Positions 1 through 6,768 of a stretch of 21,620 nt of DNA are shown here, piece after piece. A program made the translations under genes and the position numbers. Origin of the DNA: Piscirickettsiaceae bacterium (GTDB lineage: Bacteria > Pseudomonadota > Gammaproteobacteria > Thiomicrospirales > Thiomicrospiraceae); the NCBI GenBank assembly GCA_027019045.1, contig JALUXI010000037.1, positions 1-21,620 on the forward strand, written 5' to 3'. Under the pieces are notes generated by a model that saw only the letters and a list, made by a program, of their open reading frames with translations, was not told the DNA's origin and ran no database searches. How positions within the stretch are numbered: position 1 is the first letter of the stretch; every line of letters starts with the position of its first letter.

Positions 1-881
1 GGATCGATGGTGTAGCGGAAAAAGCCGCCATTGATGTGGTCTTGTAGGTGCTGGGTTCGCATCTGCTTTAAGGTGAGTTGTAGCCAATCTTCCACTTCTT
101 CAGGCAGTGTTGGCTGCTGTAAGAGGACGGTGAGTAGCGGTTCATTGGGGAATTTGCTACTACCGATGCCGCCACTGAGATCATCTTTGGCGAGTTCTAG
201 CTGTTTAAATAGGGCTTGTTGGAAGGAGGGGACGGTGAGGGTCAGGGGCTGATTGAGGAGCGGCTGAGGCGGTGGAATAAAGGCTTGTGCCAATTGGGTC
301 ATCTTTTGCGGATGCTGTTGCCAGTAGGTGGCAACTTTTTGCAGGGTTTTGAGAAAGGTTTTGGGCGGCTGGTAGGTGAAGGCGATCACGGGGTAGCCTT
401 GCGGGGTAAGAATGACATGCTGCGGCCAGCCCGCCTTGCCTGTGGCTTGCTCGGCAAAGTGAATGAGATAGGCATCGAGATCGGGGGAGAGTTCTCGGTC
501 GATTTTGACGGCAATATAGTGTTGATTGAGATATTGGGCGATGTCAGGATTTTGGTAGTTTTCCCGTTGCATCACATGACACCAGTGGCAAGCAAAATAG
601 CCGCTGGACAGTAGAATCAGTTTCTGCTCTTTTTGGGCTTGTTCAAGAACGGCTTTTGACCAAACTTGCCAATGCACAGGATCATGTCCATGCATGGCGA
701 GATAGGGTGAGGGGTTATTGAGTAGGCTGTTGGCGGATTGGGTAGCGTGAGCAGGGTGAGCGGAGAGACAAAGAAAAGTGAAGAAAATTTGTAAAAATTG
801 CCAGATTTCCCAGTCCTGAAGGTGTTTTTTAAGTAGTGCGAAGCGGGCTATTTGCCTGAGCAGGACTGGGAATTTTGACAT
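1..881 (-). CDS. DUF255 / YyaL-like thioredoxin-fold protein, exported, partial (3' end off window)
   Basis: About 293 N-terminal residues are present and the frame stays open to the left edge, so the C-terminus is missing. After a hydrophobic stretch at residues 27-41 ending in AHPAHA, which looks like a Sec signal peptide with a long basic n-region, comes the family's SPYL-x-PVHW segment near residues 58-74. A thioredoxin-fold CHWCH motif follows at 98-102 (Cys98, Cys101), and then VKIDRE at 125-130, as in YyaL/SPATA20-type DUF255 proteins. The family is normally 600-700 residues with an additional (alpha/alpha)6 region; its biochemical role is poorly defined. ATG at 881 lies 3 bases after the tatC stop, so the gene is probably the last of the his-tat unit. 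No other ATG, GTG or TTG lies in frame before the signal segment. Family assignment is fairly sure; export is inferred. Confidence 0.82.
   Translation of the reverse strand, partial: MSKFPVLLRQIARFALLKKHLQDWEIWQFLQIFFTFLCLSAHPAHATQSANSLLNNPSPYLAMHGHDPVHWQVWSKAVLEQAQKEQKLILLSSGYFACHWCHVMQRENYQNPDIAQYLNQHYIAVKIDRELSPDLDAYLIHFAEQATGKAGWPQHVILTPQGYPVIAFTYQPPKTFLKTLQKVATYWQQHPQKMTQLAQAFIPPPQPLLNQPLTLTVPSFQQALFKQLELAKDDLSGGIGSSKFPNEPLLTVLLQQPTLPEEVEDWLQLTLKQMRTQHLQDHINGGFFRYTID
807..872. repeat. 12-bp perfect inverted repeat inside the signal-peptide coding region
   Basis: The arms are TTCCCAGTCCTG at 807-818 and CAGGACTGGGAA at 861-872, with a 42-base loop. It lies within the first 25 codons of the DUF255 gene, just after tatC. 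A 13-base word of the left arm (CCCAGTCCTGAAG, 809-821) recurs in the terminator at 15558-15606. It could be a tatC-proximal attenuator, a former terminator now inside coding sequence, or chance. Confidence 0.6.
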
Positions 882-884
882 TTT

Positions 885-2039
885 TTAACCTTTTTCGGGT
901 TTGTTTGTGTCCTGTGTTTCGGTTTCGGCAGACGGCGTTTGCGGTACTTCCGTTTCAGTTTCGCGGCTCTGTTTTTCCGCTTCGTACTGTTTATCGAGAA
1001 TGGCCATTTCGTTTTCGATTTGCTCAAAGGCGGCATCCCAGTCTTCATCATCTTCTAACTGGTCAGCATAGCGATCATCAAACTCAATATCGTCTGGGAC
1101 AGGATTGGGTTCGAATTCAGATTGAGAGGAGGCTTGTGTTCCATCAGAACCACCATTCGGTTTTTTCGGCTGACCGCCGCCTGAAGGAGGAGTGGGTTCT
1201 GGGTCGTCATCGTCATTGGCTGCAGCATCCGATACACCGCCATTTAGGCTGGCTTGGAAGGCGGCTTCTTCTTCCGCTTCTCGTTTGGCTTTGGCTTCAT
1301 CACGGCGTTTTTTCACGATGTCACCGACAATTACACCGACTTCGTACAGTAGCCACATGGGAACAGCCAGCAGGGTTTGGGAAATAACATCGGGAGGCGT
1401 AAGCAGCATTCCAATGACAAATGCACCGACAATCACATAGGGGCGGGCGTGTTTGAGTTTTTCGACCTTGACCATGCCGGTCAAAATCAGGGCGACCACC
1501 ACGATTGGCACTTCAAAGGCAATCCCAAAAGCGAAGAACATTTTGATCACAAAGTCGAGGTAGAGGGCGATATCGGTCGCAATGGTCACACCATCAGGCG
1601 CAGTGGTGCTGAGGAATTTAAAGACCAGTGGGAAAACAACGAAATAAGCAAAAAGTCCACCCGCATAAAAGAGGAAGGAGCTGGAGAATAGGATGGGGCC
1701 AAGTAGCTGTTTTTCGTGGGTGTAGAGGGCGGGGGAGACAAATTTCCACACTTGATACAGAAGAAAAGGCATGGCCAAGTAGATGGCGAGGATAAAGGTG
1801 AGTTTAAATGGGGTTAAGAAAGGTGAAGCAACCCCAGTGGCGATCATGCTGGTGCCTTCGGGCAGGTAGCGATTGAGCGGTTCGGAGATGAAGGTGTACA
1901 GCTCATTGGCAAACGGGAAGAGGATGAAAAACATCACGATAATGGCAAGAATGCCTTTGGTGAGAGCGTCTCGTAACTCCAACAAGTGTTGGATGAGGCT
2001 CATCTCTTTGTCTTCTGGGGGAAGGGCGGTATGACTCAT
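885..2039 (-). CDS. tatC: Sec-independent protein translocase subunit TatC with long acidic C-terminal tail
   Basis: TatC is the six-helix inner-membrane receptor that, with TatB, binds twin-arginine signal peptides of folded substrates and starts their export. The first 245 residues match the family: HLLELRD at 18-24 (the conserved N-terminal Glu21 and Arg23), the QVWKFVSPALYTHEK region at 96-110 with the conserved Glu109, and TPPD at 214-217 before the last helices. The family usually ends near 250 residues. Here a further 140 residues follow, beginning with a basic KKRR at 243-246 and continuing as a Pro-, Gly-, Asp- and Glu-rich, probably disordered cytoplasmic tail. The gene is 11 bases after tatB and 3 bases before the DUF255 gene. 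M13 is a possible alternative start. Confidence 0.96.
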   Translation of the reverse strand: MSHTALPPEDKEMSLIQHLLELRDALTKGILAIIVMFFILFPFANELYTFISEPLNRYLPEGTSMIATGVASPFLTPFKLTFILAIYLAMPFLLYQVWKFVSPALYTHEKQLLGPILFSSSFLFYAGGLFAYFVVFPLVFKFLSTTAPDGVTIATDIALYLDFVIKMFFAFGIAFEVPIVVVALILTGMVKVEKLKHARPYVIVGAFVIGMLLTPPDVISQTLLAVPMWLLYEVGVIVGDIVKKRRDEAKAKREAEEEAAFQASLNGGVSDAAANDDDDPEPTPPSGGGQPKKPNGGSDGTQASSQSEFEPNPVPDDIEFDDRYADQLEDDEDWDAAFEQIENEMAILDKQYEAEKQSRETETEVPQTPSAETETQDTNKPEKG

Positions 2040-2050
2040 CTCAGACTCAT

Positions 2051-2635
2051 TTAAGTGGTTTTTTCGACGATAGGTTCACGAATCGGTGTGTCAATCTTTG
2101 CTGCCGTTGCCTGTTCAGTCTGTACGGCGGTGTACTCAACGGCGTGTTCAACAGTGCGTTCAATTTTCTGTTCGCCATTGGCAGGTTGAACGGGATTTGC
2201 TTGTTGGCTGTGTGAGCGATCTGTTTGAGCCGCTTGAGAAACCGCTGATGTCTGTGTCTGTTTAGGTTGCGGTGGTTCAGGCATGGCAGGGGCTTTGCGG
2301 AATTGGCTGGGTTCGCTGGTGCTTGAACCAAAGGGGCTTTCTAGCTCGGAAAAATCGAGCGGTTCAATATCGTGAGTGGTGGATTGCAGATCTTGCTGAA
2401 TTTCTTGAGAGAGCGAGGTGAGCTCTTTTTTCTGCTCTTCAAAGTCCACGGCCTCTTTGATTTCATTGACCGCTTGCTGAAATTCACCGTCCTGTTTGAC
2501 CGAGTCGATAAAACGGCGAGTGCGACCCACGAAGCTACCGATTTTGCGGGCCACTTCAGGCATCCGTTCAGGACCGATCACCAGCAGTGCTACAATCAGC
2601 ACCACTAGGATTTCAAGAAAGCCAATGTCAAACAT
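2051..2635 (-). CDS. tatB: Sec-independent protein translocase subunit TatB
   Basis: TatB partners TatC in recognising twin-arginine signal peptides. The N-terminal MFDIGFLEILVVLIVALLVIG is a single membrane helix (about residues 4-21) that opens with the typical F-D-I-G-F and Glu8. It is followed by the G-P-E-R-M-P hinge and an amphipathic helix with basic residues at 30-50. The rest, to residue 194, is rich in Gln, Pro, Ser, Thr and Glu and lacks obvious structure, a longer tail than many TatB proteins have. It sits between tatA and tatC, with an 11-base gap on each side. The F-D-I-G-F-x-E start separates it from TatA. Confidence 0.96.
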   Translation of the reverse strand: MFDIGFLEILVVLIVALLVIGPERMPEVARKIGSFVGRTRRFIDSVKQDGEFQQAVNEIKEAVDFEEQKKELTSLSQEIQQDLQSTTHDIEPLDFSELESPFGSSTSEPSQFRKAPAMPEPPQPKQTQTSAVSQAAQTDRSHSQQANPVQPANGEQKIERTVEHAVEYTAVQTEQATAAKIDTPIREPIVEKTT

Positions 2636-2646
2636 GGAGAGTTAGA

Positions 2647-2889
2647 TTAAGCTTTGTCTGATTTGTTGTCAGCAGGCTTTTTCTCTTCTGCGGCAACATC
2701 ATAGACATTTTCGCCTTCTTTCTTTTCCAAAGTTTTTTCGGCAGGCTTATTTTCTTCTTCCTTGACCGCTTGTTTGAAGCCTTTGATGGCACTGCCTAGG
2801 TCAGAGCCGACATTGCGTAGGCGCTTGGCACCGAAAAGCACTAAAACGATTGCGAGGATGATTAAAAGTTGCCAAATACTGATACCCAT
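2647..2889 (-). CDS. tatA: Sec-independent protein translocase subunit TatA
   Basis: TatA oligomerises to form the transport element of the twin-arginine system. At 80 residues it has the family's usual size. MGISIWQLLIILAIVLVLFG gives a membrane helix at about 3-19, followed by FGAKRLRNVGSDLGSAIKGFK, the standard amphipathic helix with the Phe-Gly hinge at 19-20. A charged Lys/Glu-rich tail ends the protein. It is the first tat gene, 63 bases after the HIT gene, with a GGAG-type ribosome site upstream. The gap is AT-rich and could hold a weak tat promoter, but I found no convincing -35/-10 pair, so read-through from the his genes is the simplest reading. Confidence 0.97.
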   Translation of the reverse strand: MGISIWQLLIILAIVLVLFGAKRLRNVGSDLGSAIKGFKQAVKEEENKPAEKTLEKKEGENVYDVAAEEKKPADNKSDKA

Positions 2890-2952
2890 TTTGAGTCTGT
2901 CTCCGTTAATTCAAATAAAGTGAAAAATTTGACCGCTAATCATAGCAGAATT

Positions 2953-3273
2953 TTAGTTGCCAAGTAAGTGGATGTGAAGATGGAAAATCTCTTGTCCACC
3001 ACTTTCGCCCGTGTTGATGAGGGTTTTAAAGCCATCTAGGTTTTGTGCTTGTGCCAATTGAGGCAGAAGGAGCATCATGTGACCCATTAAATCTTTGTCT
3101 TCAGGCTTGAGGTCAAATAGGCTTTTGATGGGCTTTTTAGGGATGACCAATAGATGTACACGGGCTTTGGGGTTGATGTCATTGATGACGATACATTTAT
3201 CGTCTTCATAAATGATGTCGGCAGGGATTTCCTTGTCGATAATTTTGCTAAAAATACTTTTTTCTTCAGTCAT
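2953..3273 (-). CDS. hinT: HIT-family nucleotide hydrolase (HinT-like)
   Basis: The histidine triad motif HLHIHLLGN sits at 98-106 (His98, His100, His102), and the IFSKIIDKEIPADIIYED opening is characteristic of HinT/PKCI-type proteins. These small cytoplasmic enzymes hydrolyse nucleoside phosphoramidates such as AMP-linked amines. The length of 106 residues is slightly short because the protein stops soon after the triad. The gene lies 9 bases after hisE and before tatA, in the slot where hisI or fused hisIE is often found in related gene orders. That position suggests co-transcription with the histidine genes, but the enzyme is not a histidine pathway step. The family call is firm; the exact substrate is unknown. 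Confidence 0.93.
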   Translation of the reverse strand: MTEEKSIFSKIIDKEIPADIIYEDDKCIVINDINPKARVHLLVIPKKPIKSLFDLKPEDKDLMGHMMLLLPQLAQAQNLDGFKTLINTGESGGQEIFHLHIHLLGN

Positions 3274-3282
3274 GTTTGACTC

Positions 3283-3621
3283 CTATTGATTTCGATTGGC
3301 CTTTTCGACATGGCCGCTCAAGCCAAAGCGGCGCTGTAGTTCTTCAGTGACGGCTTGGCTGGAAATATTTTTGTGCGCTAATAGTACCATAGTGTGGAAC
3401 CATAAGTCGGCGACTTCGTAAATAAGGTGATCTTGGTTGTCTGAGGAAGCGTGATGTTCGAGGTCTTTGGCGGCCATCAGCACTTCGGCGGACTCTTCGG
3501 CGACCTTTTTTAGGATTTTTTCGGTGCCTTTGGCATAGAGGCTGGCGACATAGGAGTCATCGGTGGATTCCTGTTTGCGGGCTTCTAGCACTTGGTCAAG
3601 TTGTTGCAGAATATCGCTCAT
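3283..3621 (-). CDS. hisE: Phosphoribosyl-ATP pyrophosphatase
   Basis: HisE removes pyrophosphate from phosphoribosyl-ATP, the second step of histidine synthesis. This is the stand-alone all-alpha MazG-like form of 112 residues, not fused to HisI. The metal-binding EExxE is at 42-46 and ExxD at 69-72, followed by LWFHTMVLLAH. Its start overlaps the hisF stop by 4 bases (ATGA), so the two are probably translationally coupled. The cyclohydrolase HisI, which acts next on its product, is not encoded in this window. Confidence 0.95.
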   Translation of the reverse strand: MSDILQQLDQVLEARKQESTDDSYVASLYAKGTEKILKKVAEESAEVLMAAKDLEHHASSDNQDHLIYEVADLWFHTMVLLAHKNISSQAVTEELQRRFGLSGHVEKANRNQ

Positions 3622-4391
3622 AGTCGTACCTCAATGCCTTGTTGTTGCATTGCTCGTTTGGCTTCTTCTACTGTGTATTCACCAAAGTGGAAGATGCTGG
3701 CGGCGAGTACCGCTTCGGCGTGTCCTTCGATAATGCCTTCAGCGAGATGCTCTAGTTTGCCAACTCCGCCTGAGGCAATGACGGGAATCTTGACGCTGTC
3801 GGCAATGGCACGGGTCAGCGCTAGGTCAAAACCGTTTTTGGTGCCGTCTCGGTCCATGCTGGTGACTAGCAGTTCGCCCGCCCCTAACTCTTCCATTTTT
3901 TGTGCCCACTCAATCGCATCGATGCCTGTGGGTTTGCGACCACCGTGGGTGAAGATTTCCCAGCGATCGTCTTCATCAGGGGTGGAGACTTTTTTCGCAT
4001 CAATGGCGATGACAATACATTGGGAGCCAAAAGCGTCGCAGGCTTCTTGCACAAAACCTGGGTTGAAGATGGCTGCAGAGTTGATGGCGACCTTGTCTGC
4101 GCCTGCATTAAGCATGGTGCGAATGTCATCGACCGAGCGAATACCGCCGCCAACGGTGAGAGGGATGAAGACTTGGCTGGCGACCTCTTCGACCACATGC
4201 ACCATGGTGCCACGGTTATCGGAGGTGGCGGTGATATCGAGGAAGGTGATTTCATCTGCCCCTTGCTGGTCATAGCGTTTGGCGACTTCGACGGGATCAC
4301 CCGCATCTCGAATATCGACAAACTGCACGCCCTTGACGACACGGCCGTTGTCCACATCCAAGCAGGGAATAATGCGTTTGGCGAGGCTCAT
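3618..4391 (-). CDS. hisF: Imidazole glycerol phosphate synthase cyclase subunit
   Basis: HisF uses ammonia from HisH to turn PRFAR into imidazole glycerol phosphate and AICAR. It is a (beta/alpha)8 barrel of 257 residues, the normal size. The two catalytic aspartates are visible: Asp12 in IIPCLDVDNGRVVKG and Asp131 in VIAIDAK. The phosphate-binding loops GGGIRS (81-86) and the late ASGGVG are also present. Both ends overlap neighbours by 4 bases (hisA upstream, hisE downstream), typical of a tightly coupled operon. Confidence 0.98.
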   Translation of the reverse strand: MSLAKRIIPCLDVDNGRVVKGVQFVDIRDAGDPVEVAKRYDQQGADEITFLDITATSDNRGTMVHVVEEVASQVFIPLTVGGGIRSVDDIRTMLNAGADKVAINSAAIFNPGFVQEACDAFGSQCIVIAIDAKKVSTPDEDDRWEIFTHGGRKPTGIDAIEWAQKMEELGAGELLVTSMDRDGTKNGFDLALTRAIADSVKIPVIASGGVGKLEHLAEGIIEGHAEAVLAASIFHFGEYTVEEAKRAMQQQGIEVRL

Positions 4392-5137
4392 GCTGTCTGC
4401 TCCGCTGAAAGCTTATCGGCGAGTGCTTGGGCTTCGGCAAAGTCAAGGGTGCCTTCATAGATGGCACGGCCTGTGATGGCGCCTGTGACACCGTCTTTTT
4501 CTATGGTAGCCAAAGCTTTAATGTCATCAAGATTGGTGATGCCGCCTGAGGCGATAATGGACACATTGACCGCTTGGGCGAGGGCTTGAGTGGCTTCGAT
4601 ATTGACCCCTTGCATCATGCCGTCTCGACCTATGTCGGTGTAGATGATGGCTTCAATGCCGTCGTCTTCAAAGCGTTTGGCAAGGTCTTCGACACGGTGT
4701 TCGGTGACTTCTGCCCAGCCGTTGATAGCGACAAAGCCATCTTTGGCATCAAGTCCTACCATGATGTGGCCTGGGAAGGCATCACACGCTTGTTTAACGA
4801 ATTCTGGGTTGTGAACAGCTTTGGTGCCAATGATGCAGTAGGAGACACCTGCCTCTAAGTAGGCTTGGATGGTGTCTAGGTCTCGAATCCCGCCGCCAAT
4901 CTGAATGGGCAGGTCAGGATAGGCTTGGTGGACTTGATGCACCGCTTCGGCATTCATTGGTTTGCCTTCAAAGGCCCCATTGAGATCCACCATGTGTAGG
5001 CGACGCGCGCCTTGGTCAACCCAGCGTTTAGCCATGGCAACAATGTCGCCTGAAAAGACAGTGGCATCTTCCATAACGCCTTGGCGAAGACGGACGCATT
5101 CGCCGTCTTTTAAATCAATTGCAGGAATGAGTAGCAT
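4388..5137 (-). CDS. hisA: ProFAR isomerase (phosphoribosylformimino-5-aminoimidazole carboxamide ribotide isomerase)
   Basis: HisA carries out the Amadori-type isomerisation that makes PRFAR, the HisF-HisH substrate. This 249-residue (beta/alpha)8 barrel has the catalytic Asp8 (LLIPAIDLKDG) and Asp130 (VGLDAKDG), with phosphate-binding GGGIRD at 81-86 and a second ASGG loop. It begins at the base next to the hisH stop (no gap) and ends in a 4-base ATGA overlap with hisF. The paired Asp residues, the LKDG opening and the EGTLDF-type end separate it from its paralogue HisF. Confidence 0.98.
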   Translation of the reverse strand: MLLIPAIDLKDGECVRLRQGVMEDATVFSGDIVAMAKRWVDQGARRLHMVDLNGAFEGKPMNAEAVHQVHQAYPDLPIQIGGGIRDLDTIQAYLEAGVSYCIIGTKAVHNPEFVKQACDAFPGHIMVGLDAKDGFVAINGWAEVTEHRVEDLAKRFEDDGIEAIIYTDIGRDGMMQGVNIEATQALAQAVNVSIIASGGITNLDDIKALATIEKDGVTGAITGRAIYEGTLDFAEAQALADKLSAEQTA

Positions 5138-5776
5138 CTATTGTCCGTTCCATTGTATAAAGTTGGTGAAAAGTTGAAGCCCCACTTCGGCACTTTTTTC
5201 TGGATGTGCTTGGATCGCAAAGAGGTTGTCTTGGGCGACGGCAGAGGTAAAGGAGGTGCCGTGAGTGGTTTGTCCGCTAATAATGTCGCTGTGTTTAGGC
5301 TGAACATAGTAGCTGTGGACAAAGTAGAAGCGGCTGTCTTGTGGGATTTTATGCCAAAGCGGGTGGTCTTGGGTTTGGTGAACTTGGTTCCATCCCATAT
5401 GGGGGATTTTTAGGCTGGGGTCTTCCAACTGAAATTGGGTCACGGTGCCTGGCAGAATATTGAGACAGTCCACCCCTTCATTTTCTTCGCTGTGGCTAAA
5501 GAGTACTTGTAACCCCATGCAGATACCGAGGAAAGGTTTTTCTTGCGCGGCTTGTTGGACAGCGTGTTCGAGCCCTGTGTCGATTAGGGCTTGCATACAG
5601 GCTTTGGCAGCGCCTTGTCCAGGAAAAATGATGGCATCGGCATTGTGAACGACTTGTGGGTCTTGGGTGACGGTAACTTCGGCAAGGTCTCCAGCAACAT
5701 GTTCCGCCGCTTTGGCGACAGAGCGTAAGTTGCCCATGCCGTAATCGACCACCGCAATCTGTTTACGGCTGGACAT
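5138..5776 (-). CDS. hisH: Imidazole glycerol phosphate synthase glutaminase subunit
   Basis: HisH is the class I glutamine amidotransferase that feeds ammonia to HisF. The nucleophile elbow LGICMGLQ places the catalytic Cys at 86, and the rest of the triad is His191 and Glu193 in AIQAHPEKS. The oxyanion-strand-type segment FPGQGAA at 51-57 carries Gln where many HisH proteins have PGVG, a small deviation. The length of 212 residues is normal. Its ATG shares one base with the hisB stop (TAATG), so translation is likely coupled. Confidence 0.97.
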   Translation of the reverse strand: MSSRKQIAVVDYGMGNLRSVAKAAEHVAGDLAEVTVTQDPQVVHNADAIIFPGQGAAKACMQALIDTGLEHAVQQAAQEKPFLGICMGLQVLFSHSEENEGVDCLNILPGTVTQFQLEDPSLKIPHMGWNQVHQTQDHPLWHKIPQDSRFYFVHSYYVQPKHSDIISGQTTHGTSFTSAVAQDNLFAIQAHPEKSAEVGLQLFTNFIQWNGQ

Positions 5777-6363
5777 TATAAGGCTCCTTTCGTTGAAGGG
5801 AGCTGGTCACCCATGCGCTCATCAGGGGTGAGTGCCATGCGTAGCGCCCGTCCAAAAGCTTTGAAGATAGTTTCCGCTTGGTGATGGGCATTGTGTCCTT
5901 TGAGATTGTCGATGTGTAGTGTCGCTTGGGCGTGATTGACAAAGCCTTGGAAAAACTCATAAACCAGCTCGGTATCAAACCGACCAATACTGGCTCGGGT
6001 AAAGTCAGCAGAGAAGGAGAGGCCAGGTCGACCTGAGAGATCAATGACGACGCGAGAAAGGGCTTCATCCAGTGGCACATAGGCGTGACCGTAGCGAGTA
6101 ATGCCTTTTTTATCACCCACCGCCTCCTTTAAAGCTTGCCCCAGTGCAATGCCGACATCTTCAACAGTGTGGTGATCATCTATATGGGTATCACCATTGG
6201 CCTGAATATCCAAATCAATCATGCCGTGTCGGGCAATTTGATCCAGCATGTGTTCAAAGAAAGGGACACCGGTTTTGAGGTTGGCTTGGCCAGTGCCATC
6301 TAAATTGATGTGGATTTTGATTTGGGTTTCGAGCGTATTGCGTTTGACCGAGGCTGTGCGCAT
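5776..6363 (-). CDS. hisB: Imidazoleglycerol-phosphate dehydratase (monofunctional)
   Basis: HisB dehydrates imidazole glycerol phosphate to imidazole acetol phosphate using two Mn ions. The protein is 195 residues, the monofunctional form, without the N-terminal phosphatase domain of the enterobacterial fusion. The metal-binding motifs are HHTVEDVG at 64-71 and HHQAETIFKAFGRAL at 160-174, with PFFEHMLDQIARHG at 34-47. It is the first gene of the leftward operon. The start at 6363 has GGAAA about 8 bases upstream and lies about 28 bases from the predicted transcription start. Another ATG 13 bases upstream is out of frame. Confidence 0.97.
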   Translation of the reverse strand: MRTASVKRNTLETQIKIHINLDGTGQANLKTGVPFFEHMLDQIARHGMIDLDIQANGDTHIDDHHTVEDVGIALGQALKEAVGDKKGITRYGHAYVPLDEALSRVVIDLSGRPGLSFSADFTRASIGRFDTELVYEFFQGFVNHAQATLHIDNLKGHNAHHQAETIFKAFGRALRMALTPDERMGDQLPSTKGAL

Positions 6364-6397
6364 GAAGTGTTTCCATGATTAAGTAAAGTAGCCTAAT

Positions 6398-6427
6398 AGT
6401 ATAAAAGAACTGATGGTCGTTGTCCAA
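6398..6427 (-). promoter_or_regulatory. Predicted sigma70-type promoter of the his-hinT-tat unit
   Basis: Read on the minus strand, TTGGAC (6427-6422) and TATACT (6403-6398) are separated by 18 bases. This places transcription start near 6391 and a leader of roughly 28 bases before hisB. No long leader with a run of His codons is seen, so classical his attenuation is not supported. Prediction only. Confidence 0.5.
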
Positions 6428-6614
6428 AACGGTATGTGCGGAAGGGAAATATAAAAACATTAGCAAACTCTTATAAGAAAAGATTATTGGCATGATAAAA
6501 AAATACTTGGGTTAAATCATAGATAGTTACTGCAAGTTTTGAGATAATTCGCTAGATTCGATTTGGTTTGAGTATCGCTTTGTCTGGCCGAATCGGAAAG
6601 TATTTGCTTAATAA

Positions 6615-6628
6615 TTGATTTAGGTCAA
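6615..6628 (+). promoter_or_regulatory. FNR/ANR-type binding site upstream of ccoN
   Basis: TTGAT-TTAG-GTCAA matches the FNR/ANR consensus TTGAT-N4-ATCAA at nine of ten positions. Its centre (6621.5) is 61.5 bases upstream of a start at 6683, a standard class I activator position. FNR/ANR control of cbb3 oxidase operons under low oxygen is well established in proteobacteria; operation here is inferred. Confidence 0.75.
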
Positions 6629-6670
6629 GTTTAAAGGGGCTCCATCTTTCCTTCACACTTTGACTTGAAT

Positions 6671-6676
6671 TATAAT
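6671..6676 (+). promoter_or_regulatory. -10 element of the ccoNOQP promoter
   Basis: There is a perfect TATAAT, with the predicted start about seven bases downstream (6683). The hexamer 17 bases upstream is poor (TTCCTT), as expected for a promoter that depends on the FNR-type activator at -61.5. Confidence 0.6.
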
Positions 6677-6768
6677 CTTGGGCGAAACGACCGTATCGCA
6701 GGCACTGATTGGTGTTTGCGTCAACAGGCAAGCGATACACTTTGTTTAAATTAAAGGGGGATCCAATA

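Larger units (their letters stand above)
6364..6768. other. Divergent intergenic region between hisB and ccoN
   Basis: This 405-base AT-rich stretch carries no supportable gene. On the hisB side it holds the leftward promoter (6398-6427), and on the ccoN side the FNR/ANR box and rightward -10 element. The middle part (about 6430-6610) shows only a weak 6-base inverted repeat (GATTCG 6555-6560, CGAATC 6589-6594) to which I assign no function. The ccoN leader is about 86 bases from the predicted start to the ATG. Confidence 0.7.

Noticed and set aside
2890..2952. Separate tatABC promoter in the hinT-tatA gap
   Set aside because: A TATGAT-like hexamer is present but no -35 partner lies at a workable distance.
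3592..4275. 227-codon open frame on the plus strand opposite hisF
   Set aside because: It is antisense to a firmly identified gene, and its composition (Ser/Thr/Pro-rich) is what antisense of this codon use produces.
6254..6493. 79-codon minus-strand frame overlapping the hisB start and promoter
   Set aside because: It overlaps hisB out of frame and spans the predicted promoter; the protein has no family character.
6555..6594. Six-base inverted repeat in the hisB-ccoN gap
   Set aside because: Short arms 28 bases apart are expected by chance in 400 bases.
6709..6768. In-frame upstream TTG that would lengthen CcoN by 20 residues
   Set aside because: No ribosome site precedes it and the added residues do not look like a CcoN N-terminus; ATG at 6769 has AAAGGGGG at a good distance.
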